Below are positions 36,303-43,057 of a stretch of 43,057 nt of DNA, in pieces. The notes under the pieces are model-generated. The model saw only the letters and a list, made by a program, of their open reading frames with translations. It did no database searches and was not told the origin of the DNA. The stretch's first letter is position 1. Every line of letters starts with the position of its first letter. The stretch covers positions 1-43,057 of the forward strand of contig NZ_PIPQ01000011.1 of the NCBI RefSeq assembly GCF_003987015.1, written 5' to 3'. The DNA is from Aliidiomarina taiwanensis (GTDB lineage Bacteria; Pseudomonadota; Gammaproteobacteria; Enterobacterales; Alteromonadaceae). Made by a program: the position numbers and the translations under genes.

Positions 36303-36671
36303 ATGAAACATATCCGATTTTTTTTATTAACTGTTTTATTTTTAAATATTAATTTGGCCAATGCTGCCGAGGTGCCTCTTATTTCCACAGAGAAGTTTAA
36401 CTCTGAATGGACCATCACAGAGTTCCCCGAGGTTTTGCAAACTGAAGACGGCACACCACTTTTCAAGCTTAATGTGACTGTTACCCTTGAATGGGAGCTA
36501 GATAGTGATGGTCAATTAGCGCGTGTTTCTGTTATCGAAGAACTCCCTTCGAATCATGGTTATGCCGATATCATCATTACAGCCATGAAAAATTCAAAGC
36601 TTGAGCCTCGTGTTAGCCAACCAACCTTACCGGTGAGAGTGCGCGGAACATTTGAATTTCGTGCTCTTTAA
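36303..36671 (+). CDS. Periplasmic TonB C-terminal-domain-like protein
   Basis: The 122-residue protein has a Sec signal (KHIRFFLLTVLFLNINLANA, cleavage after Ala21) and a domain resembling the TonB C-terminus: TLEWELDSDGQLARVSVIEE, then ADIIITAMKNSKLEPRV and a final VRVRGTFEFRAL strand, the usual beta-alpha-beta order with a Gly-rich turn. It lacks the Pro-rich spacer and transmembrane anchor of true TonB, so it is a soluble periplasmic module. An in-frame ATG/other start 60 bases earlier is rejected because it would overlap the terminator. Its stop shares a base with the permease ATG, so it is coupled to the exporter. Confidence 0.65.
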   Translation: MKHIRFFLLTVLFLNINLANAAEVPLISTEKFNSEWTITEFPEVLQTEDGTPLFKLNVTVTLEWELDSDGQLARVSVIEELPSNHGYADIIITAMKNSKLEPRVSQPTLPVRVRGTFEFRAL

Positions 36672-38971
36672 TGGGAACTTGGCCGTTTATGTTCAGTTCC
36701 TTCTGGCGCCGAAATCGGCGTCATCTCTCAATTGTGATCTTGCTCCCCTTCATGGCACCCGTATTTACGGTGCTCGGCGCGAGCCTTATTATCGCATTCA
36801 CGATAAACAGCCCTTTTCCGGCTGGCTCAGAGCCAAGTGGCAAGTGGATATCCATTTTCTCACAGCAAGACACGGATAGCTTTCAAGAACTGAATTTAGA
36901 GCTACTTTCAAAGCGTCAAATTGACACACTCAATCGAACACCTCAGGCTACCTATTTACAAGCAAGTCACTTCCGTCGTCAGGTCACTCATGAAGGTAGA
37001 GCTCTGGACAGTCAAGTGGCTTTTGTCAACCCACAGTTCTTTTCAATACTTGGTGTGAATTCACCACTCCATGAGATTAAGCCCTTTCAAGCACTCGTGC
37101 ATAAGGAGTTTGCAAACAAACACCGCATAGTCGAAAACGACATGCTGCTTGTTGGGAACGTACGCTTTATGGTGGCAGGGTTGCTTGACGGGTTTGCGGG
37201 TCTGAACAGAAAGACCGATATTTATTTTCCTATAAAGCACCTAGACGAGGCAATTTACCATGGAGTACCAGAACATCTTCGAGACTTGATAACGGCAGAT
37301 CTTCCTCTGTATTTTTACGCTCAGCAGATTAAAAATGAAACAGCAGACTACCCAAGTAGCGCATCGCCCTCGTTCTCTCATATTGAGGGGATTATATATG
37401 CCCCTCATGAGTTCGCGCGTTTGCAGGAATTGAATAATTACATATTCTCAGCGGCTATTTTCCTTGGTCTTTTGTTCGTTCTAACTGATTACGCGCTTTC
37501 AAAGTTCTGGGTACAACACAGACAAGGTGAGTTGGCATTAATGACGACCGTTGGTGCTACGCGCCGTTCACTTATACTTTGGCTTTTAAAGAAGTGGCTA
37601 ATAATGCGAGTTGTTGTGCTTAGCCTTGTATGTGCTTTGCTTCCAACCGTTGCAACCTATCTCCTTCAATTAATGGGATTTGAACGGATCAGAGTGGATA
37701 CAGCCGTTTTTTTTAAGTCAGCCGTTTTGCTTGCTGTGCTATATTCGCTTGTATTGGCTCTTTCCGCGAGAGCTTTAATAAGAAATTTAACAAACCTATC
37801 AAGTTCTTTAAGAACTATTCGAGCAACTACCAGACGCTTCACATCCCACCATTTACCGTGGGCCGGAGGCGCCTTAATGCTACTAGTCGTCATTACAGCG
37901 GCTCTATTTTCAGCCATACTCCAGTTTCAAGATGCACTCGAAAAACCAGATTATATTGATAGTGAGTCCCTGTATGCTGTCACGTTTACACTCGCTTCAG
38001 GATACCAAGTTGATAATGCAACTTTACGTAGACGCACACAAACTGTAGACACTGCATTACAGCACTTTAGCAATAAAAACGTGAGAGCCGCAGCTACGAA
38101 CATGATACCGATGAGAGAGCCCATCTATCGAGGTAACGTGAGCAGTATCGGCGGTCGAAGTTTGCGCCAGCCAGTCCCCATATCGATAGCGAATGTCGGG
38201 AGTAATTATCAAAACCTCGTTCACCACAAGATGATAAAAGGTGAATGGCCTCGCGCAGCAAATGAAGTTGCGGTGAACGAATCCTTGCTAAGTAAGTTCG
38301 GGCTTCGCTTTGACACCCTGCCAGAGCTATGGATTGAAGGCATTAGATATCAAGTTACCGCAGTCATAAAAGATAGCTACTGGCTTGATCCATTGTCTTC
38401 TCCAACCCCTGTAATTTGGCGGCTCACAGCTTCTCCATCATCGAGTTTACTGGTGAAATGGGATGGGGCTTATTCAGAGTTAGAAAAAGAGCTGTTTAAT
38501 ATAGTATCAAACCTTAATAACGGTATTATTTTAGATAATTTAAAGTCTATAAACGCTTTGCGTGCTGAACGCATGCAACGGCCTTACCTTTTACTTCATG
38601 TTTTGAGTGTTGTTTCTCTTACAATAACAGTCATCGCAGTTCTTAGTTTATGGGTGGCAATGAGTCATTGGTTAACTGCAAAAAAGTGGGCCTTTACGGT
38701 TCACTTGGCTCTTGGGGCAACAACAAGTCACCTAAGGCGAGAACTGCTAAGTCAAGTGATTTGGCCTTTAGTTGCATTTCTGCCATTCAGCGCAGCTTTT
38801 GCCCTATCCATTGCCAAAGTGATTGATCATGAAATTGAAGTGAGTGTGGCTTTTCAAACAACCTTGCTCGCTCTCTTGTTTGTAACACTCATCGTTTTTG
38901 GAATCGTCACGAAAGCATATCAACACCTCGTACGGCTGGATCCAGCCTCACTTTCCAAGGATGTCACATGA
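36671..38971 (+). CDS. Dual-FtsX (MacB-like) ABC transporter permease
   Basis: The 766-residue inner-membrane protein has helix 1 (about 20-43), a large periplasmic domain (44-255), three helices (about 258-277, 310-335, 344-369), then a second unit: one helix (about 395-419), a periplasmic domain (420-635) and three helices (about 640-668, 694-718, 726-750). This 1+3, 1+3 topology is the FtsX/MacB-PCD duplication of single-chain permeases, which make a complete mechanotransmission transporter with one type of ATPase. Such permeases act on substrates in the periplasm. It starts on the TonB-like stop (TAATG) and overlaps the adaptor by 4 bases. Confidence 0.85.
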   Translation: MGTWPFMFSSFWRRNRRHLSIVILLPFMAPVFTVLGASLIIAFTINSPFPAGSEPSGKWISIFSQQDTDSFQELNLELLSKRQIDTLNRTPQATYLQASHFRRQVTHEGRALDSQVAFVNPQFFSILGVNSPLHEIKPFQALVHKEFANKHRIVENDMLLVGNVRFMVAGLLDGFAGLNRKTDIYFPIKHLDEAIYHGVPEHLRDLITADLPLYFYAQQIKNETADYPSSASPSFSHIEGIIYAPHEFARLQELNNYIFSAAIFLGLLFVLTDYALSKFWVQHRQGELALMTTVGATRRSLILWLLKKWLIMRVVVLSLVCALLPTVATYLLQLMGFERIRVDTAVFFKSAVLLAVLYSLVLALSARALIRNLTNLSSSLRTIRATTRRFTSHHLPWAGGALMLLVVITAALFSAILQFQDALEKPDYIDSESLYAVTFTLASGYQVDNATLRRRTQTVDTALQHFSNKNVRAAATNMIPMREPIYRGNVSSIGGRSLRQPVPISIANVGSNYQNLVHHKMIKGEWPRAANEVAVNESLLSKFGLRFDTLPELWIEGIRYQVTAVIKDSYWLDPLSSPTPVIWRLTASPSSSLLVKWDGAYSELEKELFNIVSNLNNGIILDNLKSINALRAERMQRPYLLLHVLSVVSLTITVIAVLSLWVAMSHWLTAKKWAFTVHLALGATTSHLRRELLSQVIWPLVAFLPFSAAFALSIAKVIDHEIEVSVAFQTTLLALLFVTLIVFGIVTKAYQHLVRLDPASLSKDVT

Positions 38972-40233
38972 GTCGTATCAAAACATCGCTCGATAAAATG
39001 AATAGGAAAAAGCCATTAATAAATTGGCCCTTATGGCTATTCGTTGCCGGTTCTATGACATTCGCTTTTACCAGTCTATTTATCGCTGGCGTGTTTGACA
39101 GAACACTCCGTTATTCCGAGCTTCAACTTGCTTTGCCAGAACAGCGGACTATTACTCCTCATTATAGACTCACCGGAGAAGTTCACCTGCATCAGCAACG
39201 CATTTTAATTGCACGCACTCCGGGAACCGTTGAAAGTATTTTGATCAGTCCAGGAAGTAAAACGACAGCGGGAACAACGTTGGCTAAACTCATTAATTTA
39301 GAACTACAGGAAGAAGTTGAGCTGCTAGAAATGGAATTATCTGCGCTCAAGTCAGAGCTTGCTTTGCGTATTCAGCGAGCGGAGCAGCGCTTGCAGAGTC
39401 AAATTTATGAAGTTGAGCTGGCTAGGGGAAATGCTGAGATGGAAAGAGCTCGACTTGAGTCAGAGACAACACTGCATGAAATAAACCTCGTTTCTGACAT
39501 CGACTTTAATGTAGCAAAACTACGCGCTAAGCAGGCAGAGATTGAGCTTCTTCGTCAACAGCAAGAGCAAAGTCTTGCCAAACAAGAACTCACCCTCAGC
39601 CAACAGAGTGCTGATGATGAAATTAGTCGCTTGGAAAGCAGAATTGTCTTTAAACAACGAAAGTTAAGCGAGCTTACCATTATCGCACCAGAGGAAATGA
39701 CAGTACTCGAGCTCGATAGTAGATTGTCCCTCGGAGCTGCGCTTGACGCAGGCGCTCCTTTATTAAGTTACTACAAAAGTGGAGACCTAGGAATTCGTGT
39801 GCTGATACCCCCCAGCATGCTTTCGCGAATTAACGTTGGCCAACAAGGTGTGTTTTCTGTTGGCAACCTCACTCTCTCTGCCACAGTAGTTCGTATTGGA
39901 GCTCGTGTCGAGGGCGGCTCTCTTCCTGTCTGGCTTGCCCCTGTTGAGCCTGTAGAAAATTACGCTACTGAAGGGCAGGATGTTCCAGTAGAACTTACCC
40001 TTAGCTCATCCACTGCACCCTTTGTTATACCAACCCCTGCTTGGTATCGGGGCCCTGGAAATTACGAAATTTATTGCTATCGGCACGAGCTCATTACACC
40101 TTGCGACATTGAACTTGGATATACCGATGGAGAACTCGTTGAAGTTCTCACTGAGTTAGCGCCCGGCACCTTATTAGAAGTCACCTCCGCTCACCGTTGG
40201 CTTGGAGATGCCCCACGCGAGGTACAACAATGA
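38968..40233 (+). CDS. HlyD/MacA-type membrane fusion (adaptor) protein
   Basis: The 421-residue periplasmic adaptor has one N-terminal membrane helix (about 20-45), a lipoyl half-motif (RILIARTPGTVESILISPGS), a long coiled-coil hairpin (about 105-230, rich in Glu/Leu/Gln), the second lipoyl half (TIIAPEEMTVLELDS) and beta-barrel strands. It would link the permease to an outer-membrane channel such as TolC, which is not encoded here. An unusual CYRHELITPCD cysteine pair (about 370-380) sits in the membrane-proximal region. Coupled to the neighbours by ATGA overlaps on both sides. Confidence 0.88.
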   Translation: MSRIKTSLDKMNRKKPLINWPLWLFVAGSMTFAFTSLFIAGVFDRTLRYSELQLALPEQRTITPHYRLTGEVHLHQQRILIARTPGTVESILISPGSKTTAGTTLAKLINLELQEEVELLEMELSALKSELALRIQRAEQRLQSQIYEVELARGNAEMERARLESETTLHEINLVSDIDFNVAKLRAKQAEIELLRQQQEQSLAKQELTLSQQSADDEISRLESRIVFKQRKLSELTIIAPEEMTVLELDSRLSLGAALDAGAPLLSYYKSGDLGIRVLIPPSMLSRINVGQQGVFSVGNLTLSATVVRIGARVEGGSLPVWLAPVEPVENYATEGQDVPVELTLSSSTAPFVIPTPAWYRGPGNYEIYCYRHELITPCDIELGYTDGELVEVLTELAPGTLLEVTSAHRWLGDAPREVQQ

Positions 40234-40904
40234 TCATTGCTCAGTTAAAAAACATATCTAAAGAGTACAAGCAAGCAAATGAAAACCACCCTGTTCTCCA
40301 AGAAATCAATGTGGCAATTAACGAAGGCGAATTTGTCGCCATATGCGGCCCATCCGGTCACGGGAAGTCAACCTTGTTGTCTATTCTTGCTCTTCTAGAG
40401 CCTGCAACAAGTGGTGAATATTTACTTGCCGGCACTCCCGTGGCGTCACTACATCGAGACCAACTTGCGGTCCTCCGCGGGCGTCATGTCGGTATTGTTT
40501 TCCAGTCATTTAACCTTATCGGCGATATGACCGTACAAGAAAATGTGCAGCTACCTTTAAAGTTTGCCAGCCATATTAAAAGTGAAGAGCACGAAGCGTT
40601 GGTGAGACACGCCATAAATTCAGTCGGGCTTGCCGGTAAAGAAAATTTTTACCCCGATATGCTCTCAGGGGGGCAACAACAGAGAGTCGCCATTGCCCGA
40701 GCTATTGTGCACAAGCCAGACATTCTGTTTGCTGATGAGCCTACCGGAAACCTTGATTCTACAACCGGTGAAGATGTAATGAAGTTATTAGAGGCACTAC
40801 ATAAGCAAGGCATGACGCTATGCCTTGTCACACATGATGAAACTATTGCCGAAAAAGCACAACGGCGTTTACTTATACATGACGGGCATTTAAAAGAAAT
40901 ATAG
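40230..40904 (+). CDS. ABC transporter ATPase, LolD/MacB class
   Basis: The 224-residue ATPase has Walker [10 protein letters not shown] (40-48), the Q-loop region [17 protein letters not shown], signature [14 protein letters not shown] (about 145), Walker [14 protein letters not shown] (about 165) and the H-loop LVTHDE. This is the LolD/MacB/FtsE subfamily that powers FtsX-fold permeases. ATG40230 overlaps the adaptor stop (ATGA) and is preferred to an upstream in-frame start inside the adaptor gene. It completes the four-gene exporter operon. No terminator was seen directly after it. Confidence 0.92.
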   Translation: MIIAQLKNISKEYKQANENHPVLQEINVAINEGEFVAICGPSGHGKSTLLSILALLEPATSGEYLLAGTPVASLHRDQLAVLRGRHVGIVFQSFNLIGDMTVQENVQLPLKFASHIKSEEHEALVRHAINSVGLAGKENFYPDMLSGGQQQRVAIARAIVHKPDILFADEPTGNLDSTTGEDVMKLLEALHKQGMTLCLVTHDETIAEKAQRRLLIHDGHLKEI

Positions 40905-41057
40905 TAACGTTTCTTAAGGAGATGACTGTGTTATAAATGGGGTATTTACAGTCCTGTCCTATTGCTATCTGGCGCTCCAAGTATTGGAGCACCGAAGGTA
41001 CCAAATTACGAATCATATGCTAGCTCAGGCCCATCATGAGCTATTTGAGGAAACCAC
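40905..41057. other. Intergenic segment with two hairpins
   Basis: Two inverted repeats stand out: gctccaa/ttggagc with a 3-base loop (40974-40990) and tagctca/tgagcta with a 9-base loop (41021-41043). Neither has a T run, so neither is an ordinary terminator. Short frames cross the region (a 28-codon frame from ATG40938; an ATG-less Pro/Ser-rich frame), but none has convincing start signals. Confidence 0.45.
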
Positions 41058-41284
41058 ATGTGTTTAAAAAAGATGTGGGGATCCCTTAGCTTGAAAATTT
41101 GGTGTTATTTCAGGGGAAACGTCACCCCGCTGAAAAATTGAAAATAACGACGGTCTCTGACGGCATGGCTCATGAAGTTAAAGTTTATAACGAAGATGGG
41201 AATCAAGAAGACCGTCTTCAAGTTGGAATTCAAGAATTCGATAAGGCTGTATTTACAAACTTCGGTGTTTTTCAAGATAGTTGA
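41058..41284 (+). pseudogene. Gene remnant truncated by the IS at 41282
   Basis: GAGGAAACCAC precedes ATG41058, which opens MCLKKMWGSLSLKIW; the coding-like sequence continues in a different frame from 41099 (EKLKITTVSDGMAHEVKV … FTNFGVFQDS) up to a stop whose TGA is the first three bases of the IS end. The pattern suggests a frameshifted gene whose 3' part was removed by the IS. Only about 75 codons remain. No family is recognisable. Confidence 0.4.
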
Positions 41285-41298
41285 CACTTTTTTGTCAT

Positions 41299-42363
41299 TT
41301 AAGCGGCCTGTTTTTCATCCTGTTTAACTGACGGCTTTTCCGGGTTCAATGTTGTCGGGCCGACGGGTTTGCAGTTGCGAACATTGCGTTTACCCCAGCG
41401 GCTTGGGTTGGCTGCTTTTGCTTTTTCCAAGTGCTGTTTACGCTTAGCTAATATGGTTTCATCTTGTCCAGTATGACGCTGATGCGGCGTTACGAAGCAT
41501 AATTTACTGTGCTTATGCTCGTAGTTATACCAGCGTGTAAACTTAAGTACCCACTCACGAGCCTCTTCTAGGCTTTTAAAGCCCTGAGAAGGCCATTCAG
41601 GCCGATATTTGCAAGTTCTGAACAGCGATTCTGCAAACGGATTATCGTTGCTCACACGCGGCCGGCTGTAAGAGGTCGTCACACCGAGATCATAAGCTTT
41701 AGCTCGCATGGTCTGTGATTTCATCGGCGCGCCATTGTCAGAATGCAATACAACACCAGAGTGTAAACAGTTTTCACGTATCAGCGTGCGCTGTAATAAT
41801 TCAGCGGCAAGCTCACCAGATTCTTGTTCGTAAACCTCATGACCAACGATTTTGCGACTAAATAAGTCTTCGAGCATATACAGGTAATAAAACTGCCCGC
41901 GGACGTTACTCGGCAAATAAGTAATGTCCCAACAAAACACCTGGCAAGGGCCTGTGGCTTCAAAAGTCGCTGGTGCTTTTGCGCCCTTCGGGGCAACACT
42001 ACGGCCACGATGATGTAACTGTCCATGCTGCTTCAATACGCGATAGAACGTTGATTCACAGCCATAATACTGGCCTTCATCCAACAATGTCGGCACGATT
42101 TGCGTGGGCGGTAAACTCGCGAAGCGTTTTTCGTTACACACAGCCAAAATACTTTCTTGCTCAGCCGGTGAGAGCTTGTTCACCGGCTCTGGACGAATAG
42201 CATCTGGACGCTTATCAGCAACCACGTTGCCGCCTTTATACCAACGTTTATAAGTACGTAAGCTAATACCTGCTTCTTCGCAGGCCAGTGGCAGCCGAGC
42301 ACCAGACTCTTTTGCTTCTCGTATCCACATGACGTATTGCGCGCGCTCTGAGACCGAGGTCAA
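41299..42363 (-). CDS. IS3-family transposase OrfB (DDE integrase)
   Basis: The 354-residue catalytic subunit has an N-terminal helix-turn-helix (LACEEAGISLRTYKRWYKGG) and an rve core with the DDE triad in CWDITYLP, VLHSDNG and NPFAESLFRTCKY. It starts with an ATG that overlaps the OrfA stop by 4 bases (ATGA), so translational coupling replaces the -1 frameshift used by many IS3 elements. All catalytic motifs are intact, so the element may still be mobile. Confidence 0.93.
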   Translation of the reverse strand: MTSVSERAQYVMWIREAKESGARLPLACEEAGISLRTYKRWYKGGNVVADKRPDAIRPEPVNKLSPAEQESILAVCNEKRFASLPPTQIVPTLLDEGQYYGCESTFYRVLKQHGQLHHRGRSVAPKGAKAPATFEATGPCQVFCWDITYLPSNVRGQFYYLYMLEDLFSRKIVGHEVYEQESGELAAELLQRTLIRENCLHSGVVLHSDNGAPMKSQTMRAKAYDLGVTTSYSRPRVSNDNPFAESLFRTCKYRPEWPSQGFKSLEEAREWVLKFTRWYNYEHKHSKLCFVTPHQRHTGQDETILAKRKQHLEKAKAANPSRWGKRNVRNCKPVGPTTLNPEKPSVKQDEKQAA

Positions 42364-42860
42364 TCGTCCTCGCTGTCGTTCTCCCAGAACGCATCCAGCT
42401 TTTTTCGCAATACCAATAACGCTGCGGTTTCAGCCAACGCTTTTTCTTTTTGGCGAAGCTCGCGCTTAAGCTGTTTAATCTCTTTGCGATCTGCTTTACG
42501 TTGTTGCTTCGCTTCGAGCTCTTGCTCACGCGAGCTCACGAAGCCTTTTAATGAGTCTGCTTTCCACGCTTTCACTTGCTCAACATAGAGACCTTTGGCG
42601 CGGCAATACTCACTTAGTTCGGCTTCATTCATTGAGCCGGTTTCAATAACGACGGCTAGCTTTGCTTCTGCGGACCATTGGTCTGGCGTTGGTTTATTTC
42701 CTGGCACTGGGCGCCCCTGTAATTTGGCTTTATCTCGCCAATTATACAAAGTTTGCAGGCCAATGCCTTCAACTCGAGATACTTCTGCTACCGTCATATT
42801 TAGCGGCGGTAATAATTTACTAAGAACTGTTTGCTTACGTTCTTCTGAATAGCGTGGCAC
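42360..42860 (-). CDS. IS3-family transposase OrfA
   Basis: A 166-residue DNA-binding subunit: helix-turn-helix (TVAEVSRVEGIGLQTLYNWR), a second HTH-like segment (NEAELSEYCRAKGLYVEQVKAW) and a long basic coiled coil (about 115-150) for multimerisation. GTG42860 is chosen as the start because it aligns with the ATG of the diverged copy at 51; the frame could extend two codons to a TTG. Confidence 0.88.
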   Translation of the reverse strand: MPRYSEERKQTVLSKLLPPLNMTVAEVSRVEGIGLQTLYNWRDKAKLQGRPVPGNKPTPDQWSAEAKLAVVIETGSMNEAELSEYCRAKGLYVEQVKAWKADSLKGFVSSREQELEAKQQRKADRKEIKQLKRELRQKEKALAETAALLVLRKKLDAFWENDSEDD

Positions 42861-42906
42861 AATCAAGCCTTAACGCCCCAACTGGTTAATTTTTAAGTAG
42901 TGACAA

Positions 42907-43057
42907 TGTAATCCCCCCATTTTAAGCAGCAGTTATTCGTAGAATTAATGAACCGCTTGCGTTAATTGTTTGGGCGGAATGCCTCCGATGGCCGTGTTAG
43001 GCCGTTCGTTGTTATAAAGCCAAAGCCACTGAGTGGCAAGTTCTTGTGCATGTTCGA
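42907..43057 (-). mobile_element. Second IS3-family element, partial (runs off the window)
   Basis: The element end TGTAATCCCCCC starts at 42907, one base after the preceding IS. Its inside carries the 3' end of a transposase gene on the minus strand. The first 38 bases match the inverted relic at 34912-34950. Confidence 0.8.
42945..43057 (-). CDS. IS3-family transposase OrfB, C-terminal fragment
   Basis: The minus strand ends in EHAQELATQWLWLYNNERP, then NTAIGGIPPKQLTQAVH and a stop at 42945. YNNERPxxAIGGIPP is the conserved C-terminal signature of IS3/IS407-type OrfB proteins. The rest lies beyond the window. Confidence 0.9.
   Translation of the reverse strand, partial: EHAQELATQWLWLYNNERPNTAIGGIPPKQLTQAVH

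Larger units (their letters stand above)
41282..42905 (-). mobile_element. Complete IS3-family insertion sequence
   Basis: About 1.62 kb with two overlapping transposase ORFs on the minus strand. Proposed terminal repeats are tgacacttttt… at 41282 and, on the opposite strand, tgtcactactt… ending at 42905. No target duplication is obvious, but the right side abuts another IS, so a clean duplication is not expected. It is related to, but diverged from, the fragment at 1-120. Confidence 0.85.

Noticed and set aside
40938-41023. 28-codon frame after the ATPase as a second exported peptide
   Set aside because: No signal peptide, no ribosome-binding site and no conserved motif; a chance frame is equally likely.

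Overview
The window comes from a gammaproteobacterium, most likely a marine Alteromonadales member close to Idiomarinaceae. The gene families (UbiK, PqiABC, Rep, DinB, cytochrome c5, an S46-type protein, deo operon, BaeSR-like pair) and the roughly 50% GC core fit this; the placement is inference from gene content, with no database search.

Layout. Positions 1-120 are the edge of an IS3-family element that abuts a retropepsin-like gene (176-1252), which may have lost its 5' end. A tRNA-Arg(CCG) on the minus strand is preceded by a truncated copy of itself and a stable-RNA-type promoter. A chromosomal core follows: amidase, nagB, an acetyl-CoA hydrolase/transferase, an exported M17 aminopeptidase, a small heat-shock protein with a sigma-32 promoter and a ROSE-like RNA thermometer, OsmC, and a serine esterase. 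Next come nucleoside salvage genes transcribed leftward (cdd-deoC-deoA-deoB, preceded by glpK), a MASE1-EAL phosphodiesterase, purEK, an S46 family protein that has lost its catalytic His and Ser, dinB, cytochrome c5, a GAF-GAF-GGDEF-EAL protein and rep. A tightly packed rightward operon then runs ubiK-pqiA-pqiB-pqiC-(Asp-box propeller protein)-histidine kinase-response regulator, combining envelope lipid transport with envelope-stress sensing. A small membrane protein and an EF-hand protein close the core.

From about 34,912 to the right edge the sequence becomes more AT-rich and mosaic. It is bracketed by inverted ends of an IS3-family element (a 39-bp relic at 34912-34950 and a living copy entering at 42907). 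It holds a gene fragment cut by tandem IS30-like ends, a small membrane protein, and a compact exporter locus: a promoter, a 62-residue secreted four-cysteine peptide gene carrying a one-base deficit in an A7 run, a terminator, a TonB-C-like periplasmic protein, a dual-FtsX permease, an HlyD-type adaptor and a LolD/MacB-type ATPase, the last four joined by 1-4 nt overlaps. A complete two-ORF IS3-family element and a second, partial IS3 element end the window.

The most notable candidate system is the peptide plus tripartite-type ABC exporter (35946-40904). Its organisation resembles gene clusters that export small peptides, but no modification enzyme or outer-membrane channel is visible, and its function is inferred from context only.
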